From Loxodes magnus (taxonomy: Eukaryota; Ciliophora; Karyorelictea; Loxodida; Loxodidae), in assembly GCA_946699065.1 (NCBI GenBank), contig CAMPDV010000204.1:62001-126000 (forward strand): a stretch of 64,000 bases of DNA, read 5' to 3'. Each line of letters opens with the position of its first letter. The stretch's first letter is position 1. Shown here piece by piece: positions 24,426-35,624 of this stretch. The position numbers and the translations under genes are program-made. Below the pieces are notes generated by a model. It did not search any database and was not told where the DNA came from. It saw nothing but the letters and a program-made list of their open reading frames with translations.

Positions 24426-25050
24426 ATGAATCCAATAATCTCTACCTTCTTAGATGGAGAATTAAAATTTGACAAAGGCAATCATTGGACTTAATGAACG
24501 AATTTAAGAACTGACCAACACTATGGAAATTCTAAAATCTGAAAACTCAATTTTAAGTTAGAAGATAGACTTAAACCTGTCCCTGTAAATTTAAGGAAGA
24601 ATCTCATAGAAAAAATAGATCGTAAAGGAAATTTAAAGCTCTAGAAATTCTAAACCAGAAAAACTATAGTATCTCAGCTATCCAATGGATATAGAACAAC
24701 AATCGATAGCATAAGGGGTTCCATATCAAAAAGTAGTATATGTTGGTATTGCAAACAGTCAGAGCATAAAGATGGAACTGCTGCAAATTTAATAAAATAG
24801 AAGAAAATAATATAAAATAAATGGAAAGATATATTTTAAATATACTGTATAAGTTAAAGCTAGCTTTATCGGAAAAAAATGCTTTAGCTTGACGAATAAG
24901 CTCATTATATCTAATAAGCAGTCAATTAAATAGAAATTAATAAGATTTAACATATCGGAAAAAATTAAGAAGAATAATCTTCAAATTTTCAAGATTCATG
25001 ACAGTGAAGATCCAAGTCAATTTGAGGTGAACATTAATTTAAAAAAAACT
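24426..25050 (+). pseudogene. ORF1/Gag-like remnant, copy 1
   Basis: A coiled-coil stretch (LTNTMEILKSENSIL) is followed near 24,741 by a CWYCKQSEH zinc-knuckle-like motif, as in nucleic-acid-binding ORF1 or Gag proteins. The order coil then CCHC knuckle fits a retroelement. It is broken. Related copies lie at 38,086 and, inverted, at 56,400-57,050. Whether it came from a LINE or another retroelement cannot be told here. Confidence 0.4.
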
Positions 25051-25053
25051 AAT

Positions 25054-25360
25054 ATTATAGAGAGCATAGCTCCACAAAAGTGTGCCATCCTTTAATTAAA
25101 GTTTTTTAAATTTTAAAAAGGTTTTACATTACAGTTTTATCCAGTGCTAGCATTCCTTGGAATATCCTGACTTCTATAGGGTCAGTGTCGGAGTGCTACC
25201 CTAAGAAACCTTAGTATCTGGCATCATTTAGCAAAACGTTACTTGATGCCTCAGTCTTATCTCGCTTGTCTCATGACAAAATTCTTGCTCCGTTCTTCAC
25301 ATAGAATATTTCCTGGTACCAGAGTTAAAATCATTCACATTGGAAAGATTTTTCCTCTCT
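25054..25360 (-). repeat. SINE-like element A, copy 5
   Basis: Minus-strand copy with a worn tail at the left (tatagagagcatagctccac) and the head at the right. It closely matches copies 7 and 9, which occupy the same place in the other composite units. Confidence 0.7.
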
Positions 25361-26718
25361 TTTTAAATTATATACAATATATTAATTTGTGGTAAACTAA
25401 GCAAAGATAATATCATAATAAATTATGCTATTTTATGTTAGTGATATTTAAATTGTTTTGTCAAAACTTACCAATAAGTTTTATTACATTCAGAAACCTC
25501 TTAATACAATCATTAATTAATCTATTTTATAGGTTTTAATTTAGAGTTTGAGTTACAATTAATACATAGCAACCATCTGATTATTTTACATTTCTAAGAT
25601 TATAAAATTTTCATGTGCATCTACTTCTTAGAAATTAATAAAAATCATTTTTATAATCCTCGATATCATTTTTTTATTTGCTATAATAATAAGATAATCA
25701 TTAATAATCGCTTTTATAAAAAAGTTTATTCCAGATAGATAAATTATTTTAAATGATATATATTAAATATATTAAATATATTAAATAAAAAATCATTTTA
25801 TCTAAGTTTGATTATTAGAATAATATCTTGCACATTATTTTCTCAGATATCAACTATCATCTTTAAAAAAAGAAATATTTAGATGCTCTATTTTATATCC
25901 ATATATCATATTGGAAGCTATGCTAATTCAAATGTAAAAAAAGAAGGAAATATTTGAAAAAAATGTCTTAGATTATTAATTTTTTACTAACTAATAAATA
26001 AAATAATGTAAAATTATAAAGCAAGGAATGGCTGAAAAAGATTTACTATTTGCATAAATTCTTGAATGTTAAGAAAATATTTCGAAATAAGTATGATTGC
26101 TAAGCATTAAAATAATATTAATCTAAAAAGGAAATTATTATGCTTTTATGATACCATAAGTTTATCCTTTTTTACAAGAGAAATTATTTCTGCTTATTGA
26201 AATTAAAAAAATAATTTATTTAAAGCTTAAAAAACATCCCGAAAAGAGAATTTAAAATCCATATCAGTTTAATTTAGCAGAGCAATTGGGAATTATACTT
26301 TAAAATAATAATTAATAAGTGTATTTTTAAGGTTTTAACGATTAATTTCTATAATTTAAAATAAAATTAACTAATTCAAATTAAAAGCTTTTTTGGAAAA
26401 TATAATGTTAAATTAATCACTATTAGCGAGCAGATACTCAGATTCCATTGTTTAAAAAGTTCACTTTCTAAATTAATCACTTTATATGCGAGATTCTTCT
26501 TTCTTAGTTTTCCATTATATGTTAGATAAAAAATAGTAAGAATTCTCCAAACCTTTTTAAGGATTATCATGTTTTTTCTACAGTTTTTCTTGAAGTTCTA
26601 CTATAGATGTAGTTTTTTCTTTGGTGCTTGCAAATTAATTTACACTATTACTTTTCTAATGGAATTTTACATGTATTTATATAGTTTTTTTTTTGCAAAA
26701 TTGATAAATAATTAATGA
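25361..26718 (-). pseudogene. Region X copy 3
   Basis: Longest copy of X on the minus strand; the conserved peptide lies at about 26,400-26,630 with NIQWK written TGG. The left part (25,400-26,350) is A/T-rich and matches 54,970-56,040 inverted and 39,040-39,800 directly. Confidence 0.4.
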
Positions 26719-27029
26719 GATTATAGAGCGCGTAGCACTCTTGATGGTGCGCAGCTCTTTAAATTAATTTTATTTCAAGCTAATAAAATTTCTCTTTGGA
26801 AGTTTCCTCCAGTGCTTCACTCCTTTGGAAATTCTGTCTTCTATTAGGGCATGGTCAGAGTGATGCCCCAAGAAATCTAATCGTCTGGCATCTTTCAACA
26901 ACCGTTATTCAATGCCTCCAGTTTTTTTCCTCTTGGCTCCTACCAAGATTCTTGGTCAGTTTTCCGCTCCTGAAGTACTTCCTGGTACTATGCATTAAGT
27001 TAATCTCAGTTGGAGGGTTGCTTCTCCAT
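26719..27029 (-). repeat. SINE-like element A, copy 6
   Basis: Well-preserved copy with tail gattatagagcgcgtagcac...ggtgcgcagctcttt at the left and head ttggagggttgcttctcc at the right. Nearly identical to copy 1 in its body. Confidence 0.85.
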
Positions 27030-27035
27030 TTTTAA

Positions 27036-29480
27036 AATATATAATTACATAATAATGAACTAAAGTCATTTTACTTTTCAATCAGATTCATCACTGTAAA
27101 GTTTATTAGTTTCGTGAAATATTCCGTTTCCAGTCTTCTTCAGGACCATCTTCTTTTCTACATATCTAACGGTAATACGTTAATCTTTTTTTATTAAAAG
27201 TATCTTGCTTCAGTAAAGCCACATTCCAAATATATTATAATTTATTCTTTGCTGAGCATAGACAAAGCCAATCAAAATTTCATTCTCACTGTATTTTTTT
27301 TCCTGTAAAATAATTAATGCTTTAAGCAATATAAATAAACAAACAAAAATTATAATTATAAATTTTATTTATATGGCTTTCGTTTTATGCATCAGCAATA
27401 TATTTATTATTTCCAAATCTTTTGTAATCAGAATTGTTTTTTTCACTCATGTAAGAAAAATTTTTTCTGATACATTCTTAGGCTTTAAGCAAAAAGGATC
27501 AATAATAGACATATTTTAAAGGAAATATTTACTGTAAGTTCTAAAAAATGATTGAATTTTCTTTATATCTGGTCAATTCTGATCTTTACTGAGTATTCAT
27601 TCTTATGAAAGAGAAAGAAGGTATGCGATTTTTCCTTTAAAATCTTAACGTTATCAAAAGCAAAAAAATCTCCTATTGAATAAATTTTAGTTCTAAAGCA
27701 ATACTACTTAACGAAATAGATTAAGATGGATACTGCTTATAAAAAACTTTTTGTAAGAAGCATAACATTTTATTTTTTTAATAAGGATTTTCTTTACTCT
27801 TTATTTTTGATCTTTATTACTTTCTCTAAATAACTACATTTTATAAGCATTAATCTGTCATTAAAAAAATTTTTATTAGAAAAAACGTTTGATACCATTA
27901 GCAGGGATTTTCTATTTGGACATTTACGTAGAATTAAGTTCCCTTTTGCTCTAATAAATTGTCTTGATTCATTTTATTCACATCTAGATGTTAGATTTCT
28001 TTTGGATGGAACATTATCGAGAAATTTGAATTATACCAATGAGGGTTTACAAGGAAGTTCTCATGGTCCAGTTCTCGCCATTATCTTCTCTGACATCGTA
28101 ATTAGATATTTGGAAACTTTTAGAAACAACTTGGCCTTAATATTCGTGGACGTTTATTTGTTTCCAAAGCTTGGGCAGATGACTTATTATTGCTATCTAA
28201 TGAAGGTAATATGAATTAATTAATTTAGGCCACATGCAAAGTATTTGGTTTGGTTGAATTGACAATAAATGCTGAAAAATGAGAATATATCTACTTTAAA
28301 AGTATTTAACAAATTTAAATATCACAATTTGTCTCCTTCTAGGATATGTTATTAATGAAAATTAAAACTATAAAGCTCATTGTTAAGAAGTTTCAATTAA
28401 GAAAAAAAAATGTGTGAATGGGTATATTTAAAGATTATCTAAATATCAAATTATTACTCCTTAGAACATTAAATAGATTTTTCGAACATTTATGCTACCA
28501 AAGGTAAAGTATGGGTCAGAAGTAATTCCTTGGTCTATTCTTCGGGTATAAAAAATAAAATATGATATAACCACTAGCTAAAGAAAAGTAGTAAGATGTA
28601 CTTTACAAAGCTCTAATTCAACTTTTAAAGAATCTTGCTTTATTGACTTGAATTGATTACCTTTTGAATATTACATTACAATGAGGTTCTTCAAATTCTA
28701 TATAAAACTTTACACTGAATCTAAAACGGATACCAACTCTGATTTAGCATTTCTTTTTAACAAAGCAAAGAACAATAACCTTAAATATTTCAAGAATCTA
28801 AAATATATGACTTAACATTTTCAAATAGACCTTTAAGATGCTAGTAAGAGCAAATAATATTTAAACAAAATTTGAAATAAATTAGAATAAATGTCTTATT
28901 AAGATGCAATAGGAAGGATGAGTGCGATACCTACTACATGCATTTATTTTGATTACTAAGATAATAACATTGATTAACAGAATTTTCCAATTATACTTAC
29001 ACGATATTAAACAAGACAATGATTCGAGAAATAGATCAATTTACAAATTAAGGACTTTTAGTTACAATTTTTTGTATAATTTGAAATAAAGACACTATTA
29101 AATAAAACACTCTGAAATTTACATTTGCGGAGAATAAGATACCTATTAACATATTTTTTAATGTGAAGTTCTGCAAGATTTAATAGAAGAATTTAAAGAT
29201 TTCAGGAATTACGATTCACTTAAACTTATAACTTACAACCAATATTACATTAATCTAAACTTCCCTACTCGAAAATAACTTTAATAAATTGACTAAAGGA
29301 TTAAATACTTTCATTCAAAGTTGCTTTGCTGAAGAAATTAAATTGTAGATCAAAATGATGAATAAGTGTAAGAGACATTGGAACAATTTTGTTAGTGAGC
29401 AAGCGATAAAAAAGATTATAGAAAATTGAATCAAGATTGCTTAAATGGAAGTTTCAAAACATTTTTTATTGCCTATATGA
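27036..29480 (+). mobile_element. LINE copy L4 with readable reverse transcriptase
   Basis: Plus-strand LINE. At 27,860-28,215 it reads a reverse transcriptase core with EKTFDTISRDFLF, then FLLDGTLSRNL and GLQGSSHGPVLAI. The catalytic WADDLLLL is one register over at 28,171-28,200, so this copy is frameshifted. Downstream are LPKVKYGSEVIPW (Trp TGG at 28,531-28,533) and D-L-N-[TGA]-L-P (28,654-28,656). The family copies RNA into DNA at a nicked target. The 3' end probably lies near 29,480, where similarity to LINE protein fades. Confidence 0.75.
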
Positions 29481-29759
29481 AATATGGTAAAAACATATTA
29501 AATTTTAATTAATTAAGAATTTCTATCAAGTTTTCATTAAGAGTTATTATTTTTTTAATTAGAAAAAATTTGTGCTTTTTGTAATTGAAAATGAGAAAAA
29601 TGATGTGAAAAAACAAAATTCATAATAGTTCGTAGAATGTTAATAAAAAGTAAAAAGAAGAAAAAACAAATAAATAAAAAATAGAATATAAATAAAAATA
29701 GTTAATTAAAAGCAAAAATAAATAAAATAAATTTTCAAGAAAATATCTTATTAAAAAAT
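29481..29759. other. LINE 3' flank, A-rich
   Basis: A-rich sequence between L4 and tandem repeat E, present inverted at 51,171-51,450. Possibly the LINE 3' untranslated region. Confidence 0.4.
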
Positions 29760-31000
29760 TTAAATAAAGATCATAAAAATTTTTTATAAATAATTTTAAT
29801 TAAACCCTCTAAACGTAAGAATAAACACTAAAACGATTTTAAAACCTCATGATAAACTACTTTTTATATTATTTAGTTATAATTTTTAGATAAAAAATTG
29901 TTAAAATAAAGATAAGAAATAAAAATTTCATATTTTAGTCTTTCATTTTTAAGAAATTGTAAGCAGCTTTTCTTGAAAAAGATTTAAAATTGATAATTTG
30001 TTCTACACAATATTAAAAAGTTTAATTCTGTAGATATTCAATAAAAACTTTAGTAACTTGAGTTAAATTAAATAATAATAATAAAATTTTACTTATAAAT
30101 TAAAAAAAGTTAGGATGGAAATAAAATAGAAAGTTTTATCAAGATTTTATCTTAAAAACATTTTATTTCTAATTTTTTATTTAAAAAGGCATAAGATATA
30201 AATTCAATCGTATAAAAATATTAGCTCAACATATTCTGTAAAAATTAAAATCATTATTTAAAAATTTTTCCAAAAGCAATTACATCTAAATAGTTTTTAA
30301 GATTTATACTACATATAAATCTTAATTCAGAAAACTAAAAGATTACAAAGCATGCTAAAAATTATAAAATTGTATATATAATAGAAAATAATGCAACAAG
30401 TTTTGAATACTTATTATGTATTAGATAACTCAATCAAAACTTATAAATTTTTTTAAAGTAAGAAAAATCAAATTTTTCTTTCCAAGTCTTTTAAATTTTG
30501 CATAAATTCATAAAAAATTTTTATTTATAATTTTAATTAAACCGCTCTAAACGTAAAGAATAAACGCTAAAACGGTTTTAAAACCTCATGATTAACTACT
30601 TTTTATATTCTTTAGTTATAATTTCGAGATAAATATAAACAAATAGTTAAAACTTACAAAGATAAGAAAGAAGAAATTCAAATATTAAGAAAATTCTTTC
30701 ATTTTTAATGAATATGTAAACAGCTCTTCTTGAAAAAGATTAAAATCGAAATTTGTTCTGCAAAATATTTAAAAGCTTAATGCTGAATGAAAGATTTCAA
30801 ATAAAACTTTAGTAACTTGATATTGAGTTAAATTAAAAAATAATAATAAAATTTTACTTATAAATAAAAAAACTTTATGATGAAAATAAAGTAGAAAATT
30901 TTATAAAGATTTTATCTTAAAAACATTTTATTTCTAATTTTTATTTCATTTAAAAAGATTTTTAAAACAAATCTTTATTTGCACACATACATAGATAAAT
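29760..31000. repeat. Tandem repeat E, array 2
   Basis: Two units about 739 bases apart (29,768 and 30,507). The second has the clearest core: AAACCGCTCTAAACGT, AATAAACGCTAAAACGGTTT, where AAACCG and CGGTTT form an inverted repeat. The array sits between the 3' sides of two converging LINEs (L4 and L5). Confidence 0.85.
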
Positions 31001-33480
31001 TTTATCGCGAAGAAATCGCTAATACAAATTATATTAAAAATAGAAAATATCAGTTATCGACATGATTGAAATTATTTGATGACTATTTTCCTTGCTAAAT
31101 TTAATATATTTAATGAAATTTCTATCATTTCAATTTGTTTAACAATAGTTGTTCTATTAACATGTTTCTATAATGTTAATTTATTTCTTATAAAAATTTT
31201 GTTCTAAATATTGTTTTTTGAATGTTTCTTTATGGAAAATAAATTTTAATTCATTAGTAAATCGTCTTTCTTTAGTCCATATAACTTAAACATCTTGATT
31301 GTTTGCTAGAAATATAATATTTTTAATTCCAATTCTATGCATATAGTTTTCCTAAATCAAATTCTCGATATTTCATTGCTACTTTCCGAATCATAAAGTA
31401 AAAACATAAAAGTTTTTACCATATTATGTTAGAAAGAAAGCTAGTTGAAGTTTATATAGCAGGATTCATTAAAAATAAAAATAAGTGACTGTAAAGTTTT
31501 TCTTTTCAATGTAAGAATATTTTTGTAAATTTTATCCTTCATCCTAAATGACCCTTTCAATACTAATCAAGGTACAATCTCACTTCTAAATTTAGCTTTT
31601 TAAATTTAAGCATGCGATAAAGCATTTAAAAGTGACAGGTAGTATTATTCTTAAAGTAATTTAGAGTAAAATACATTTTTTCATCAATTTAAAATATCTT
31701 TGATTCCTCTAATAGCAGTGAAAAATCTATTTATCTTTTTCATATAAGTTAACTCCAATATATATTCCTTGGTTCCTTTTATTTGATCTATTATCCTTCT
31801 ATTTTCAGATTCTTATTTTCAGATTCTTATTTTTTAAGAAATTGGATATCTTTACACTTACTAGTGCTTATTTGCAGAAAAATCTATTGGAAAACTCTAT
31901 TGCATTAGTCAACTAACAATTATATTCTAAAGTAGAACATGCAAAATTTATACTTTATAAGTTAATACCTAGTATAATATTTCTTCCTGCAAAATACCTA
32001 TTACTATATAAATATAATAAGGTGAGAGTAAAGGATCATAAGAACTCTCTAACATAACTACATTACTTTAATGATGTTTGCGAGTCTTTTATCCATCATG
32101 AAAAAAATAAAGTTCAGATTTTTGTAGAGGACTTAAGTGTTAGAATAAATCCCAGTGGAAATTTTAATCTCCTAAAATTTTGAAAATATATTACTTTCTC
32201 AATACTATCAAACATTTTTTCTACATCAATAAGAGTTGCAAGTATCTTTATTTATCTTTTTACTTCAGTTTAATAAAGATCAATTATCCATTAAGTTACT
32301 CAGATTTATCGCACCATTTGCTTCTCACTGAAGTTTTTCCAAATTAAATAAGAATGTATATAAATATTTCTAAATTTTATAGCTGTAGAAAAAGCGTTAA
32401 TTTCGTCATTTTTAGTTCTACCTTGAAAAAAATAGTGTCTTGTATTTTTAATCAGCTTTTTAACATCCATTATGTAATGAGATACTATCTTTAAAACATA
32501 GCATATTTTTATTTATTAAATTAGTAGAAATTAACGTCTTTTAACAAATTTTATGCTATTTTTACTTTAATTACTTAGATTTTTTTAGTAGTAATATACT
32601 AAAGTAAATAATTAATAAGTTCACGATGCCATCCAGGTCACCATTTAAAAAATTTAATGAGCTTGTAGATTCCAGCTTTTGCGAGTTCTGGTATTCTTGC
32701 TGTTTGTTCTTTTTCAATTTATATCCCTTCTTCCATTTATGTCATCTCTTACATTTTAACTCTAGACTATATTTTGAAATTAATCCAATTTTCAGTCATT
32801 CTTTAATCTATATATTTTACTTATTTATTACATCAAGATCTAATTGTTAATTTTTTAAATCTATCTATTAACCTTTATTTTCCATGCTTATACCTTAAAT
32901 ATCTGAAAAGTAGTACATTTCCTTCTAAAATGTTGCTTTCCATTAAGTAGTAGTATAATTTGGTATTTTTCTATGTTTGTATTTATTTACTCAAATTTTA
33001 GGGATTTCCTATTTCTATTTTATCTACTTCAGAATTTATGTTTATTCCTGTTTCCATTACCTTTTCAATTCGTTTTCTACTCTTGAAATATAATGTAGAA
33101 CTGCTTAGATTACTCCCTTATTCTTTCTGGATATTTCAAATTGCTTTCATTTCTTTTTCAAAATAAGGATTCTGGATTCCTCGCTTTTATCGTCAATTTA
33201 CTATTTCAGCTTTTTGTTCTCTTTTCTTAAGTATATCTCCTTCGTCCTATACGTTAGTTACCATCATTGCAATTTGTTAAATACTAATATATCACTTCCT
33301 AAGACGATATATTTTGACTTCTTAATGCATTACATATTTACTTTTTTCCTTATTTTTTCTTCTTTACTGATGTTTAGGAGTATGGATAGCTTTCCTCCCA
33401 ATTTATTTATTTTGTTACAAATATCCTTATTCTTTTGCTTAGAATGAGATTAGAAGCCTTAGTGCATTTCTTACTTATTT
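31001..33480 (-). mobile_element. LINE copy L5
   Basis: Minus-strand LINE matching, inverted, 61,600-64,000 (L10), and in its RT part 48,558-49,960 (L8). The reverse transcriptase signature (ATLIDVEKMFDSI in L10 and L8) lies at about 32,180-32,260. Upstream, about 32,300-33,450, the minus strand reads a coiled-coil protein part (for example an ELKRQWKQEQTQILKQIK type stretch). The plus-strand open frames at 32,626 and 33,214 are Phe/Leu-rich shadows of this. Broken copy. Confidence 0.65.
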
Positions 33481-34319
33481 TTTTAGTAGTAATATTTGCT
33501 ATGAAATCAAAAAATATAATTTTAATTTATTTTTATCAAACTAATATTCTTAAATAATATCACCTTTTGGAAAAAACGAAAGTTTTTATTAAATGAATAC
33601 AAAAATTAAAGTTTAAAAGAGATTAAATAAATTATTTAAGAGATTTAGTTATTAAAATATGATTTATCATAGCTTTAATAAATAAGCAGATAAGTTATAA
33701 ATATTTAAAGCTATGAAAATAAATTAGGAATAAAATTAAGTTTCATAAATTCTAACCATCTAATTATATTATTATTTACTTTTAAAATTTATTTGTTTTG
33801 CTAATTTAATTTTTTGTCTTATAAAAATGCTTTTTATTTTAGATGCTTTAAATCATTAAATTCATAATTTCTATTTTAATTTAAATTAAATAGGTGGTAA
33901 GCTCTTTCTTTTAGGAGTTACTTTGAGGTTCAGCAAAATTATTAGAATTGAGCGCTACTGGAGGATAAATTTTAGTAAAGCAATTCTATGTCGCAAGAGA
34001 TTTTCTTTGTAGGCCTCTCCAGGCTCAAGAACTCTAAATACCAGTAGTAATCTTATTTCATTATTGGTAGGAATATATTTACCCACAATCAACTATCTTT
34101 CTATGTGGTCATTTAATAATTTTAGATTTAAACATTTTTATTATCATAAATCTTTTTTTGCGAATCTTATTTAAATTTTCAAAAGGAACAATTAAAGTAT
34201 CTTCTGAAATTTATCTATTGTAAAAGGCTAACTCTTACTATATCCAAGTATTTTTTTCCTTTAAACTATAATTTGGATATATTCTGTCAAATTTTTATTA
34301 TGCTTATTATTACAAAAAT
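33481..34319. other. Region between L5 and element B
   Basis: A/T-rich to about 33,890, then a moderately complex 400-base patch that recurs inverted at 60,780-61,160. No protein family recognised on either strand; it may be the 5' end of the LINE. Confidence 0.35.
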
Positions 34320-34714
34320 AGATGTCGGCTCGGTCAGGAGAACTAGTAGGTGTAATTTAGTGCAGTGCATACTGTATTGCGATTAATCTCTCACTAGATG
34401 CCACCAAGGGAAGGGTGGATAAGCTTGGAAGATACAAACCTGAGGTTCTCACTAACAGTATGAAAGTTTGACTGATAGGCCTTCTAATTAATGACTTAAT
34501 AACTAATTATTATTTAGATTTTATTCAAGAAAACTGGAGCATTTGATTTAAGATTTGAGAATAATCTTTAATGAGTAGATTCCCCATTTGGAGAAGCAGA
34601 AGTTATTAATTATATACTAGAATTTTAGCAAGAAGCATGAGAACATTTTTTTAAATTTAAAATATTAATATTGAAAGAGCTGCGCGCCAATGAGGTTCTA
34701 CGCGCTCTATAATC
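34320..34714 (+). repeat. SINE-like element B, copy 2
   Basis: Head gatgtcggctcggtcaggag and a very well-preserved tail, gagctgcgcgccaatgaggt ... cgcgctctataatc, followed by atttttatttattt. It lies upstream of K2, as copy 1 lies upstream of K1. Confidence 0.85.
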
Positions 34715-35624
34715 ATTTTTATTTATTTAAGAGAACTTAATAAAGTGAAACTTAATTTAATAAGTAAGAAAAATTAAAGCATCTAAACAGTAAATGTATT
34801 TAAATAATCTTTAAATTTTAAATAATTATTATAATATATATTTGAAATTAACTTTTAAAATACACTTAAAAATTATATATAACATAATCTTATTTTTCGA
34901 AAAATTTGGAGAAAAAATCTTAACCATTAAATCTGAAGCAAAGATTATTATTTGAAAAATAATTTAACTTTTTATATTTAATTTTCTATTTATTATAATT
35001 ATATATATTGTTGCATATTTAAATTTTATTCAAACTCAATCAACACTAATCCTCATATTTATAATTTAACGAGTAAATTTTTATAGCTTTTTTCCTTTTT
35101 AATTTCTAAATATTTTCACATATTTAAATTTTTTATATCAATTTTAGCTCTTAAAATCTTAAATGTTCAAATGTAATATTTATAAATTATTTTTTTGGTA
35201 TTTTTAGATATTTTATAGATTAGGAATTATTCTAAAAAATTCACATTAGTATTTAGGTATATTAATTTTCTATTTTAGATCTATTTTTATTGGATATTTC
35301 CATGATTTATTTAATAATTTTTGAATAATCTTTCAAAATTAAATTTAACGATCATCTTAATATCGTTTTATTTAGATATTACAATTCACTTCTAGATTAT
35401 TTAATTTTTGTTAAATCTTACAAAAATTAAAATATTTAATAGCGTATATAATTAAGTTATTATGTCAGATGATTAATATAAAAATTAATTATTTAAGATA
35501 TATAAAAGAAATTTATATTTATTTTTTAACTTAGATTTAATTTTTCTTTGAGCTAAAAATAAAACTAAATTATAAATAATTATAGAATTTATTATTTTTA
35601 ATATTAAAGCAAAATTAAAAAATA
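34715..35624. other. A/T-rich leader region of K2
   Basis: Homologous to 21,048-21,966 but clearly more diverged than the gene it leads into. No named element seen. Confidence 0.5.

Larger units (their letters stand above)
20646..34319. repeat. Composite unit of about 13.66 kb (first copy)
   Basis: The order B, kelch gene, spacer, ORF1-like remnant, A, X, A, LINE, E, LINE runs from here to 34,319, where B and the kelch gene begin again. K1 and K2 start codons are 13,658 bases apart. The second unit is interrupted after X by element D. An inverted version occupies about 48,558-64,000. Confidence 0.75.

Noticed and set aside
26796-27035. 79-codon open frame repeated at 2,108-2,347
   Set aside because: It is the reverse strand of SINE-like element A; the peptide has no signature and diverged A copies do not keep it.
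29760-31000. Tandem units as a CRISPR array or centromeric satellite
   Set aside because: Only two long units per site, without spacer/repeat alternation; too few for a satellite.
32626-33447. Two plus-strand frames with inverted twins at 61,611-62,431
   Set aside because: The opposite strand reads Gln/Glu/Lys coiled coil upstream of reverse transcriptase, which is the plausible coding strand; the Phe/Leu-rich frames are its shadow.
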